Source: Desulfatibacillum sp. (GTDB lineage: Bacteria; Desulfobacterota; Desulfobacteria; Desulfobacterales; Desulfatibacillaceae). Taken from it: a stretch of 64,000 nt of DNA. The stretch lies in NCBI GenBank assembly GCA_016342355.1, contig JAEINP010000019.1:1-64000 (forward strand), read 5' to 3'. The translations under genes and the position numbers were made by a program. Every line of letters begins with the position of its first letter. The stretch's first letter is position 1. Positions 34,899-43,384 of the stretch are shown here, piece by piece. Below the pieces are notes generated by a model. That model saw only the letters and a program-made list of their open reading frames with translations. It searched no databases and had not been told where the DNA came from.

Positions 34899-36089
34899 TC
34901 AGTCGATCTTGAGCCAGTCGGTCAACTGGATCATGTCGCCGCCTTCCGCGCATTTGGCGATAAACACTTCGGTCTGGCCCTGACGGCACATGGGACTGTT
35001 TACATCAAAGGGCGCAAAGCTGATCCGGCCCATGATACCCCGGAAGTATTGGAGTTGTTCCAGCTCACTCACAAGGCGTTCCCGGGTAAGGTCGCGTCCG
35101 CACCGATGCAGGGCCTCCACCAGGGGTTCGGCAAAGCCAAATCCTGCGGTAAAAAAGGTTCCCCACCTTTCGTCCGGGGCGGCGAATTTGTCGAATGCGG
35201 CCTTGTATTCCCGCATGAGGGGGCCAAAGGAGTCGGGGCCGTCCCCGAAGGCGGTGGTTATGACGCCCACCCACAAGCCCTGGCTGATTTCGTTCATGTA
35301 GGGGTAATCCGAACACGTGCTGGTGCTCATCCATTGGGGTTCAAACTTCATGGCCTTGGCCGTTCCCAGCGTAATCAGGGCATGCTTGGGAGACACCCAT
35401 AAAAGGACGGTGTCGGCCCCGGACTTTTTCAGGTTCATGACATGGGGTTTCAGGTCTGTGTCCGACTTTTCCACGGGAATTTCTGCAACCAGGCTCAACC
35501 CATGTTTGGCCAGTTCCTCCTTGGCGCCCATAAGCCCGTTCTTGCCGTACTCATCGTTTTGGTAAACCATGGCCACACTCTTTTTGCCCATGATTTCGAC
35601 GGCGTAGCGGCACAATGCCTTGGCTTCCATTTTGTATAGGGGGTAGGAGGCGAAAAGATATTTGTTGGGGGGGGTGATCCAGTGCAGCGATCCGGAGGAG
35701 GGACTGATCCAGGGGACCTTGCGTTCCATGAGATAATCCTTGACCGCCATGCCGGGGGCAGTTCCCACACCGCCGACCCAGGCGAAAACGCCTACGTCCT
35801 CCTGAAGTTGTTTCACACCGGCCAGGGTCCGGGCCGGGTTATACCCGTCGTCAAAGGTGTGGTAGACAATTTTTCTGCCATGGATGCCGCCCTTTTCGTT
35901 TATCATATCAAAAAGGACTCCCGTACCCCGGGCAACCGAACCCCAGGCTGCTGCCGGTCCGGTTTGGGGCCCCCACTGGCCAATGTGGATTTCGGTGTCG
36001 GTCACCCCCTCTTCGGCCCATGCCGGAAGACCTGCGAACAGAACAAGGGAAAGCAATGTGGCGACTGCCCAAATAATCCGTTTTTTCAT
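34899..36089 (-). CDS. ABC transporter periplasmic substrate-binding protein, LivK/Leu-Ile-Val family
   Basis: 396 residues: Sec signal peptide (MKKRIIWAVATLLSLVLFAGLPAWAEE) and a type I periplasmic-binding fold (IHIGQWGPQTGPAAAWG, VGGVGTAPGMAVKDYLMERKVPWISPSSGS, VAMVYQNDEYGKNGL). The family binds branched-chain amino acids, amides, urea or aromatic/aliphatic carboxylates; the acyl-CoA synthetase in the same operon favours a carboxylic acid (inference). Its own ribosome site AGGAGG lies before the ATG. Confidence 0.93.
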   Translation of the reverse strand: MKKRIIWAVATLLSLVLFAGLPAWAEEGVTDTEIHIGQWGPQTGPAAAWGSVARGTGVLFDMINEKGGIHGRKIVYHTFDDGYNPARTLAGVKQLQEDVGVFAWVGGVGTAPGMAVKDYLMERKVPWISPSSGSLHWITPPNKYLFASYPLYKMEAKALCRYAVEIMGKKSVAMVYQNDEYGKNGLMGAKEELAKHGLSLVAEIPVEKSDTDLKPHVMNLKKSGADTVLLWVSPKHALITLGTAKAMKFEPQWMSTSTCSDYPYMNEISQGLWVGVITTAFGDGPDSFGPLMREYKAAFDKFAAPDERWGTFFTAGFGFAEPLVEALHRCGRDLTRERLVSELEQLQYFRGIMGRISFAPFDVNSPMCRQGQTEVFIAKCAEGGDMIQLTDWLKID

Positions 36090-36129
36090 GATATCCCTCC
36101 TGTGTTTGGGTGCTTTGAAAAGAACTGGA

Positions 36130-37005
36130 TCATACTTTTTTCACGTAATGGCGGGCGAAAATCCCGCTTGGTTTTACGCATAATACAATGACTATGATGG
36201 CGAAGGCTACTGCGGATTTAAATTCCATGTATGCATATTGCCCAAAAAGGTTTTCCACAATACCCACCAGATAAGCCCCGAAAACCGCTCCGGGAATGGA
36301 AGTCATGCCGCCCACCACTGCTCCGGAAAAACCCTTGAGCATGGGATCCCACATCATAAAAGGCTCCATGGATTTGGGCGCGATGAGGATTCCCGCAACG
36401 CACCCCACCAGGGAGGAAATGCCCCAGGTGAACATAAGCACCCGATTGGTGCGGATTCCCATGAGGCGGGCAGCCACTTTGTTCTGTTGGGTGGCTTTCA
36501 TGGCCAGGCCCAAACGGGAAAAGCGGAAGAAAAGGAATAGGCCAAGCATAATGACCCACACTATGGCGAAGGTGAGAGCTTCCAAAGTGGTTGCGAACAA
36601 ATTGCCGATCATGAGCGTATCGTAGGTGGAAATGGGAAAGGGCATGACCTTTTGTTCAGCCCCGAATTTCCAGGAAACCAGCCCGATGAGGACCATTTCC
36701 AGACCGATGGTCACGATGATCATGCCCAGGACGTTTTGTTCCTTGGCCCTCCTGAGAATAGTAAATTCCAGGACGCAGCCCACAAATACCGCAAAAAGGG
36801 CGGCCAGGGGAAAGGCATAGAAAAAAGGCACGCCATAGGTATGGAGGATCATGTAGGTGAAGAATACCGAAACCAGAGCCATTTCACCCTGGGCGAAATT
36901 CACCACCTCCGAGGTTTTGTAAATAATCACCATGGCGATGCCCATCAGGGCGTATCCGCTGCCCACCGCAACGCCGTTCAACAAGGTCTGCAACAAATCG
37001 GTCAT
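36130..37005 (-). CDS. livH: Branched-chain amino acid-type ABC transporter permease LivH
   Basis: 291 residues, about eight membrane helices, starting MTDLLQTLLNGVAVGSGYALMGIAMVIIYKTSEVVNFAQGEMA, the hallmark LivH beginning. The EAA-like loop GMTSIPGAVFGAYLVGIVENL is present. Forms the permease pair with LivM. Confidence 0.95.
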   Translation of the reverse strand: MTDLLQTLLNGVAVGSGYALMGIAMVIIYKTSEVVNFAQGEMALVSVFFTYMILHTYGVPFFYAFPLAALFAVFVGCVLEFTILRRAKEQNVLGMIIVTIGLEMVLIGLVSWKFGAEQKVMPFPISTYDTLMIGNLFATTLEALTFAIVWVIMLGLFLFFRFSRLGLAMKATQQNKVAARLMGIRTNRVLMFTWGISSLVGCVAGILIAPKSMEPFMMWDPMLKGFSGAVVGGMTSIPGAVFGAYLVGIVENLFGQYAYMEFKSAVAFAIIVIVLCVKPSGIFARHYVKKV

Positions 37006-37073
37006 GGACTCGCTCCCGCCAAAATTCTTTCAGGGAAAACCCTGCGCAGGTACACACAGGAAAGAACACGCCC

Positions 37074-38135
37074 TTAAAAAGGCCAGGTCTTCCAATATTT
37101 TTTCATACGCAGCCACAGGCCATAGATGCCCAGGGGTTCGAACATCATGATCAGCACCATGATGGAACCAAACACAATATATTGGATGTTACTGACCCCC
37201 GTAATGGAAAACCAGGACCGGGACATGACCTTGAGCCATTCCCCCAGGAACGGAACCTCCAGGATGTTGCGTAGGGTCAGGTCCAGCCAGGTCAGGAGAA
37301 CCGCTCCGGCAATGGCCCCGAAAATGGAACCCAGCCCGCCCACCACCACCATGGCAAGAAACATGATGGACATGAGCATGTTGAATATCTCAGGTTCGAT
37401 ATAGCCCAGGATGAACGCATACAGACCCCCTGCCAGCCCCGCCAGAAAGGCGCTCACGGCAAAGGCCAGGGTCTTGTACAGCGTGAGATTCACACCCATG
37501 GTTTCGGCGGCTATGTCCGCGTCGCGAATGGCTATGAATGCCCGGCCCACCTTGGTTTTCACAAGGTTTCTGGCAAAAAGGCACACCAGAACCGCAATGA
37601 GGACAAACAGGTAATACCGGCTGATATCCGAGTCCAGGTGCAGGGGGCCGATTACTAGTTCAGGGGCATGGAGACCCTGGCGGCCTCCAAAATACTCCAC
37701 CCGCCCAATGATCTGAGTGACGGTCAGCCCGAATCCCAACGTGGCGATGGACAAATACGGCCCTTCCAGCCTGAGGGCGGGCAAGCCCAGCAAGAAACCG
37801 AACAAGGCGGACAAAGATGCGGCCAGGAACAGGGAAACCACAAAGGGCAGGCCCAGCTTAGCCATAAAAACAATAGTTGCATAAGCCCCGATGGCAAAAA
37901 AACCGGCATGACCAAGGGAAATTTGCCCTGTGTATCCCACCAGCAAATTCAGGCCCATGGCGACTATAATATTAACCGCTATGCAGTTGGCCACATAAAC
38001 ATAATAGGTCTTTAAAAATTTGTCGGCAATAAAGGGAAACAATGCCAGCCCAAGAATCAGGGCGCAAAACCAGAAGATGATCCAACGTGACGTAAAAATA
38101 GCCACATCTTCATAATAGTCCCGCTTCATATCCAT
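37074..38135 (-). CDS. livM: Branched-chain amino acid-type ABC transporter permease LivM
   Basis: 353 residues, about ten membrane helices; NLLVGYTGQISLGHAGFFAIGAYA and GGLGSIFGAIAGA are family motifs, with AIRDADIAAETMGVNLTLYKTLAFAVSAFLAG. The ATG at 38135 has GGAG 8 nt upstream; 30 in-frame residues upstream are rejected. First gene of the operon livM-livH-livK-livG-livF-acyl-CoA synthetase, possibly continuing into the partner-switching genes. Confidence 0.94.
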   Translation of the reverse strand: MDMKRDYYEDVAIFTSRWIIFWFCALILGLALFPFIADKFLKTYYVYVANCIAVNIIVAMGLNLLVGYTGQISLGHAGFFAIGAYATIVFMAKLGLPFVVSLFLAASLSALFGFLLGLPALRLEGPYLSIATLGFGLTVTQIIGRVEYFGGRQGLHAPELVIGPLHLDSDISRYYLFVLIAVLVCLFARNLVKTKVGRAFIAIRDADIAAETMGVNLTLYKTLAFAVSAFLAGLAGGLYAFILGYIEPEIFNMLMSIMFLAMVVVGGLGSIFGAIAGAVLLTWLDLTLRNILEVPFLGEWLKVMSRSWFSITGVSNIQYIVFGSIMVLIMMFEPLGIYGLWLRMKKYWKTWPF

Positions 38136-38609
38136 GAATGTCGCTCCGACAGGCCGGCTGGGGGTGGGACCGGCACTGGAAAATGAGTAGCCCGACAAAA
38201 GAAAGGAGGGCGAGTTTCTAACCATTCACAATAAAATACCATACCTTATCCGACCCTGTCACTGTTTTTTCAGGTTTTTTGTGCGCCTTGTCCGGAAAGC
38301 TCCTCTGAAATGTGAAATACCAAACACGGACTCTATGAAATTGTTCATTGACTATCTTTTGGATATGTGGCATATAAGTATCAATTGGCGAGCATTAGAC
38401 CCGCCGATTCGGGATGGGTGGAAAAAGGCTTTCAGCCTCCTGTCTACCCCTCCCAACATCAAACGGCAGGCGCACTAGTAGTATTGGGTTTATCTAAGAA
38501 CCCACCCCACCGAAGTTGCGGTAAGGTAGTCTCGACTGCCTAAGACCGCCCCATTTCTTGTAGTATATCCCCTTTTAATCTCCGTTTCCTTCAACCAGCC
38601 TGCCCTTTT
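38136..38609. other. Intergenic region upstream of livM with three adjacent small hairpins
   Basis: No credible gene (a 65-codon GTG frame at 38281 lacks a ribosome site). Three consecutive small stems are present: TGGGTT/AACCCA (38485-38504), ACCG/CGGT (38509-38522) and GGTAGT-CTCG-ACTGCC (38525-38540, one G-U pair, tetraloop). This could be a small structured RNA or leader. The livM promoter should lie at 38140-38300 but no strong box was identified. Confidence 0.3.
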
Positions 38610-39392
38610 CTAAAGTGGTTTTCCCATAAAAATAACAGATTTTCCATGCACAGAATAGGGAACTTCCTTGAATTCCCAAGCATATCCTTCTCCCAAAAGA
38701 CCTGCCATGGCCATCATGTCGCGTTTTCGGTGGACGCGCATGGTGCTCACCAGACCGTCCCAGGCGCCTAAGGGTAAAAGCGGCCCCAGAGTCACCAGGG
38801 CTTGAAGCACCCAGTCCAACCCTTGCTTTTCCGAGCGAAAGGGCCGCAATGCCCCTGCGGCAAAAAGCCATACAAAAAGGGACAAATACCTGCTCAGGTC
38901 GCCGTTCAGGCCTTCCACAATAAAAATGGCCCGTTGCTTGCTGACTGCATCGCGCAATATTTGCAGACCCAAATCCGGGGGAAAATGATGAAAGGCGTTA
39001 TTGATCATGACCGCCTGGCAGTCAATGTCCCGGGGAACATCCGTGGCGCTTACCGGCGTGGGAATCATCTCCACCACGTCCGGATGGCGGGCGCAAACCC
39101 TTGCCATGGCTTCCTGATTGGGAAATAAATCCGACATGAGAAATTTTGGGGTGGGGGCCTGGACTTTTTCCATGGCCCGGACAAGGATGGATATGGGTTC
39201 CCCCGAACCGCTGCACAAGTCCAGGATGGTTTGGCATTGGACCTGTTGGCAGAAGTTGGTGAACTCGGGAACCACGTTTTCATAAACCCCGGCCATTTCC
39301 AAACCCTGGCCAAGGGTTTCCACAATGGCCTCCCGGATTGCTCCGGGCAGCCATGCCTGATCGTTGAACTCAAAACCCTGAATGCGTCGCAT
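38610..39392 (-). CDS. Class I SAM-dependent methyltransferase
   Basis: 260 residues. Motif I TILDLCSGSGEPISILV at about residue 60, followed by LMSDLFPNQEAM and a post-II segment with VMINNAFHHFPP. Substrate unknown. The ATG at 39392 (MRRIQGFEFND) has GGGGGAGA just upstream. The reading frame continues open upstream through the PEBP gene, but that extension is an out-of-frame shadow. Same strand and 55 nt downstream of the PEBP gene. Confidence 0.82.
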   Translation of the reverse strand: MRRIQGFEFNDQAWLPGAIREAIVETLGQGLEMAGVYENVVPEFTNFCQQVQCQTILDLCSGSGEPISILVRAMEKVQAPTPKFLMSDLFPNQEAMARVCARHPDVVEMIPTPVSATDVPRDIDCQAVMINNAFHHFPPDLGLQILRDAVSKQRAIFIVEGLNGDLSRYLSLFVWLFAAGALRPFRSEKQGLDWVLQALVTLGPLLPLGAWDGLVSTMRVHRKRDMMAMAGLLGEGYAWEFKEVPYSVHGKSVIFMGKPL

Positions 39393-39447
39393 AATTCTCC
39401 CCCGGAATCCATGAAATCTTCCACGGAACTGTATGGGCCTATGGTGG

Positions 39448-39945
39448 TTATGGCTTTTTAAACGTGCCCATGATCTGGCCCTGAGCCAGGATGTGCCCCT
39501 GTATGGCTTTGACCAGGTGTTTCTTTTTGGTCTTTGCAGGGTCCAGACCCAGCAGGGTGTCCAGGGCGTACACGGTGAAAAAATACCGGTGGACGCCAAA
39601 AGGAGGCATAGGGCCGGCATAGCCGTTCTTCCCGTATCCGTTCTTGCCCTGCTTGATGCCGTTTTCCAGGCGGGCCTTGATGGGGAGGCCCGGTTCCAGG
39701 GCCGTGATGGCGGGTGGGATGTCATACACCACCCAGTGGGTGAAGTTGAACAGGCGCAGCCTGGGGGAGGGGGCGTCCGGATCGTTGGCGATAATGGCGT
39801 AGCTCATGACGCCTTCCGGAGCCCCTTCCCAGGCCAGGGGAATAGAAAAATTCTCCCCGTGTTGGGTGTGATCAATGGGCATGGGGTCCGAGTCCCTGAA
39901 GGCCGTACTCGTCACCCGAAATTTTTTGATGCCGTTAAGGTTCAT
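39448..39945 (-). CDS. YbhB/YbcL-family phosphatidylethanolamine-binding-like protein
   Basis: 165 residues of the bacterial PEBP/Raf-kinase-inhibitor-like family: IPLAWEGAPEGVMSYAIIANDPDAP, FTHWVVYDIPP and GYAGPMPPFGVHRYFFTVYALD. The natural ligand is unclear in the family. No signal peptide. The ATG at 39945 has GGAGGGGGG upstream; the seven preceding residues are dropped. Confidence 0.93.
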   Translation of the reverse strand: MNLNGIKKFRVTSTAFRDSDPMPIDHTQHGENFSIPLAWEGAPEGVMSYAIIANDPDAPSPRLRLFNFTHWVVYDIPPAITALEPGLPIKARLENGIKQGKNGYGKNGYAGPMPPFGVHRYFFTVYALDTLLGLDPAKTKKKHLVKAIQGHILAQGQIMGTFKKP

Positions 39946-39986
39946 GTTTCCCCCCTCCTTAAACAAGTTCCTTGTATTTTAAATAG

Positions 39987-41096
39987 TTATTCCAATCGAA
40001 TCAAATTATAGTCCTGGGTTCCCAGGCCAAGTTCCTCCCCGTAGGTTACCTGAATGAGTCCCTGGGTGTAGCTCCGCATGCCCTGGAACTTATCCAGTCC
40101 GGGGTCGTGGTTTCCCTTTAAAAGATCATGCTGGTGGCCTGTCTGGCCATTGACAAGGTCCAGGCTGGCCTTGTCCAGGGCGACCGGGTCCTTGGAAGCC
40201 AGGATGCCCACGTCCGGCACGATGGGAGCATCGCTCCATGGTACGCAATCGCAATCCGGGGTCACGTTCTGGACAAAATTGATGAAGCCAATCTTGTCCA
40301 GTTTATCCTTGACCGCCCCGTAAGCGTACTCGGTCATGCGTTCCATAAAGTCCTTGATGTCTGTTCCCCAGTTGGGGTTGATGGCCTTTTCCGGGCATAC
40401 AGTCATGCACTCGCCGCAGCCGATGCACAGCTTGGAGTCAATTTTGGAAAGCTCGTCCGTCACCACGGCGGCGGCCACCGGGCAGACTTCCTCGCAGCTT
40501 CCGCAGCCCGTGCATTTTTCCTTGTCCACTCTCATGGTGAGGTCGTGCTGCTGTTGTTTTCCGGCTGCCGGAGCGCATCCCATGGCAAGGTTTTTGATAG
40601 CCCCGCCCCAACCGGCCAATTCATGCCCCTTAAAATGGGAGAGCGCGATGATGGCGTTGGCGCTCACGATGTCCGAGGCGATTTTGACGGACTTGAAATG
40701 CTTTTTGTCGATCTCCACTTCCGTGATGTTCTTGCTGGTAAGGCCGTCGGCGATAATCAAGGGCGCGCCCACCACGGAATAGGAAAAACCGTGTTCTATG
40801 GCGGTGATGAGATGGTCCACGGAATTGGACCGGCTGCCCGAGTACAAGGTGTTGGTGTCGGTGATAAAGGGTTTGGCCTTGGCTTCCTTGATTTTATCCA
40901 CCACCTGACGCACATAGACCGGGCTGATAAAGGAATCGTTGCCCTTCTCTCCAAAGTGAATCTTGATGGCCGCCAGATCCTTTTTCTTAAGCAGACCGGC
41001 GAACCCCGCCTTGTCGAAAAGTTCCTGAATCCGGTTGATTTTGTTATTTTTCCATGAACGTGTTTTAAAATCGGCGAAAAAGACATCTGAAGCCAT
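39987..41096 (-). CDS. DUF362 domain protein with two 4Fe-4S clusters
   Basis: 369 residues. Residues about 1-180 form the DUF362 fold (KIHFGEKGNDSFISPVYVRQVVDKIK, LSHFKGHELAGWGGAIKNLAMG). Two ferredoxin-type cluster motifs follow: CTGCGSCEEVCP and CIGCGECMTVCP, each with a fourth Cys next to Pro. The C-terminal third is DUF362 again, so the ferredoxin is an insertion. A cytoplasmic electron-transfer role is likely. GGAGG lies 7 nt before the ATG. Confidence 0.92.
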   Translation of the reverse strand: MASDVFFADFKTRSWKNNKINRIQELFDKAGFAGLLKKKDLAAIKIHFGEKGNDSFISPVYVRQVVDKIKEAKAKPFITDTNTLYSGSRSNSVDHLITAIEHGFSYSVVGAPLIIADGLTSKNITEVEIDKKHFKSVKIASDIVSANAIIALSHFKGHELAGWGGAIKNLAMGCAPAAGKQQQHDLTMRVDKEKCTGCGSCEEVCPVAAAVVTDELSKIDSKLCIGCGECMTVCPEKAINPNWGTDIKDFMERMTEYAYGAVKDKLDKIGFINFVQNVTPDCDCVPWSDAPIVPDVGILASKDPVALDKASLDLVNGQTGHQHDLLKGNHDPGLDKFQGMRSYTQGLIQVTYGEELGLGTQDYNLIRLE

Positions 41097-41223
41097 GGGT
41101 CCACCTCCTGGCAGGGGTTAGGGTGCGTGGGTAATTTATACATTTGTATCAGAAGGCCGGTGCTTCTTGCAACCGTTTGGCCTGGATTTCCGGAACGGAA
41201 GCCAAAATTCACGCACAGGGAAG

Positions 41224-41799
41224 TTACATGCCCATAATCCGTTTTCCGGCGTCCCGGGCCAGTTCAGTAAGCTCCGCCTTGGCTTTGGCGTCGTTTTTGT
41301 CGTAGACCCCGCAGGCCCGGACCGGGATGACCTCGGTGAATCCGTACCACCGGAAAAAAGCCTCGTACCGGGGGAATATGTCTGCGAACAGGGATTCGTC
41401 GGGCTGGCCCTGAGCCAGGACAAAGACCATCTTTTTGCCTGGAGGCAACCGGCTGGGATTGGCCTGTTTTACATATTCCGGCACCAGAAAACTGAAGGTC
41501 CGGTCGATGAAGGCTTTGGCCTGGGCGGTCACGTCGCCGTAATAGACCGGAGAAGCAAGCAACAGGGCGTCGCAGTCCAGGACCGAATCCAAAACCTGGG
41601 TCAAATCGTCTTTGACCACGCATTTTTCCGACTTGCCTTTGCACGACATGCACGCCTGGCATCCTTTGAAAGTCAGCTTGTTGAGCAAAAAGGTTTCCAC
41701 TTCCGCGCCCTGTTCCTGGGCGGTCTGTGCGATCACTTCGGTCAGGTAGGCGGTATTCCCTGTTTTTCTGGGGCTTCCTAAAACACATGTCACCTTCAT
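41224..41799 (-). CDS. Iron-sulfur flavoprotein-like NADPH-dependent FMN reductase
   Basis: 191 residues with the flavodoxin-like start MKVTCVLGSPRKTGNTAYL and a cysteine-rich segment CQACMSCKGKSEKCVVKDDL (about residues 46-65) as in iron-sulfur flavoproteins of anaerobes. SPVYYGDVTAQAKAFIDR is the FMN loop. ATG with GGAGG 7 nt upstream. A paralogue with the same cysteine layout lies at 63152-63730. Cytoplasmic, likely redox defence or electron transfer. Confidence 0.9.
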   Translation of the reverse strand: MKVTCVLGSPRKTGNTAYLTEVIAQTAQEQGAEVETFLLNKLTFKGCQACMSCKGKSEKCVVKDDLTQVLDSVLDCDALLLASPVYYGDVTAQAKAFIDRTFSFLVPEYVKQANPSRLPPGKKMVFVLAQGQPDESLFADIFPRYEAFFRWYGFTEVIPVRACGVYDKNDAKAKAELTELARDAGKRIMGM

Positions 41800-42440
41800 G
41801 GACACTCCTCCTTTGGGGTTTGAGTTGAGCATCCCTTAAATACCATACCCGGCACGGGCATATCAAAGCAAAAACCCCGAAGACCCAATCGCAAGGATTA
41901 TCCAAAAGAATTTTTCAAAAGAAACGGGATGGGCTTGAAAGGATCTGGAAGATGACAAAGGCGCAAGAAGGCAAAGGGGCCAAAGGGACCAAAGGGGCAC
42001 TATCAAGACAGGGATCTGCACCTGCGCCTGGATTCGCTAACTATCTTTGACCCCGGTAGCACAAGACGCTGCAAGGGCCACCCTACTACTGCCCTGTAAT
42101 GCCCGTGCCACCCGCGCCACTCGCGGGGATTTATCCCCCCTTGCATTTCGGCACAATTTGCCATACATTAACCATAAATGACGAACAACGATACGATAGA
42201 AACTCAGGCATGATCACCGACTCACACCGGGGAAACAGCGCAATATTCGAAAATGTGTAATTTTATCCTTTCCGCATATCACGCCGGGATAAATGGAATG
42301 ACAAACTGCAACCCTCATGAAAGAGAAGGGTTTGCCTATCCCTTGGCGGGACTTCTAAAGGTGTCTTGTATGGGCACAAACGAACAAACCCGGTTGCTAT
42401 GAGGGGCCTCCCAATTATTGTTGGGGTACAAGGAGAATTT
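41800..42440. other. Long intergenic region containing the left inverted repeat of a gene cassette
   Basis: A 641-nt gap with no credible gene. It begins with a purine-rich low-complexity run (about 41955-42000, repeats of AAAGG and AAGG), then carries TTTGACCCC (42046-42054) and ATGCCCGTGCCACCCGCG (42099-42116); both recur inverted after the downstream gene. It ends with the AGGAG site of the gene at 42441. Confidence 0.45.
42099..42116. repeat. Left inverted repeat flanking the 42441 gene
   Basis: ATGCCCGTGCCACCCGCG matches the reverse complement of 43205-43222 at 17 of 18 positions. A second outer motif, TTTGACCCC (42046-42054), also recurs inverted at 43223-43231. The pair brackets one gene. 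Confidence 0.6.
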
Positions 42441-43199
42441 ATGAATCGTTCGGCAAACCTGTTTTTATTGGTAATTTTTCTCTGCTTCGCGCAAAACGCA
42501 TTGGGAGGTTTGTTAAGTTTTCAGGTAGAAGCAGATCGTGCAACGAAGGCGTTAAACTGTTCGAGAGCCAAAATTTTGCCTGCAAGTTCTGGTATGGGGG
42601 CACTCTATGGATGCATAGCGGGCTCAGCTGAGACGGTGAAGCTCTTTATCAACGAAGCAGAAGATGTTGGCAAGGTGAAGAATGTTAAATTAATGTGGAA
42701 TGATTGGTTCGTCGATGTAGGTTATGGCAAGCATGCTGACAAAAAGGAGGCCACTGCCTTTGTCAAGGCTTTTGCAAGACTATATGCTCCCAACATGGAA
42801 AAAAAACTGATAGCCATCTTTTTTTCGAATTCCAATTCGACGTTGGAGATAGGTGACAACCAGATTGAATTCACCTATAGGCGAGGTTCAAAAATCGATG
42901 AACGATTATTCGTGCTTACTCCCAAGGCTGTGTTGGCTGTAAAAGAACAGGTAAATAATAGTTCGGCTGATGAGTTCTGCATGTGTAAGGTCTTGGTATC
43001 AAAGGCTGTTGGATATCCCGAATCTCAATTGTCCGGGGATGGCGAGCCTACTCAGGAAGCTGGATACAAAAGTTTCATGATTAAAGGCCGAGGAAAGGAC
43101 CTGTTCTTTTGCGAAATTCATTCTAATGGCCGCTATAAGATAAAAGCGGCATTAAATGGTAGCTTTCCCTTTAAATATATAGCTGAGGGCAAGTTCTGA
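42441..43199 (+). CDS. Secreted protein of unknown function, AT-rich, repeat-bracketed
   Basis: 252 residues starting MNRSANLFLLVIFLCFAQNALGG, a Sec signal peptide. The mature part is unrecognised; it contains five cysteines, including the pair in the segment EFCMCKVLV, and a lysine-rich surface. The gene is visibly AT-richer and uses more A/T-ending codons than its neighbours, and it is the only plus-strand gene amid minus-strand genes from 22.8 to 45.5 kb other than the sensor kinase. Inverted repeats lie on both sides. The ATG has AGGAG 5 nt upstream. Together these suggest recent acquisition as a small cassette. Confidence 0.65.
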   Translation: MNRSANLFLLVIFLCFAQNALGGLLSFQVEADRATKALNCSRAKILPASSGMGALYGCIAGSAETVKLFINEAEDVGKVKNVKLMWNDWFVDVGYGKHADKKEATAFVKAFARLYAPNMEKKLIAIFFSNSNSTLEIGDNQIEFTYRRGSKIDERLFVLTPKAVLAVKEQVNNSSADEFCMCKVLVSKAVGYPESQLSGDGEPTQEAGYKSFMIKGRGKDLFFCEIHSNGRYKIKAALNGSFPFKYIAEGKF

Positions 43200-43204
43200 A
43201 AAAA

Positions 43205-43266
43205 CGCGGGTGGCACCGGCATGGGGTCAAATTTACGTTTGACGTTTGAGGGTGGTTTGATCCCAT
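43205..43266. repeat. Right inverted repeat and REP-like element, copy B
   Basis: CGCGGGTGGCACCGGCAT (43205-43222) mirrors 42099-42116. It overlaps a stem: ATGGGGTCAAA (43221-43231) with TTTGATCCCAT (43256-43266), one mismatch in 11, and a loop containing TTTGACGTTTGA, the core shared with copy A at 21182-21211. Confidence 0.6.
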
Positions 43267-43384
43267 TTATGGCCTTTTCATTCTTGGCAAACCAGAAAAT
43301 ATTCGGTTCCTTGCCGTGTCTCATGGGTTTTGTCAAATTCAATGGTTGTGAGCCTGAACAGAGAGCTGAGAGCTGAAATGAGTG

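Noticed and set aside
38281-38478. 65-codon frame on the plus strand
   Set aside because: GTG start without a ribosome site, no recognisable sequence, and upstream of livM in a gap of irregular composition.
41955-42000. Purine-rich low-complexity run as a CRISPR-like or tandem repeat
   Set aside because: Units are only 5-10 nt, irregular and without spacers.
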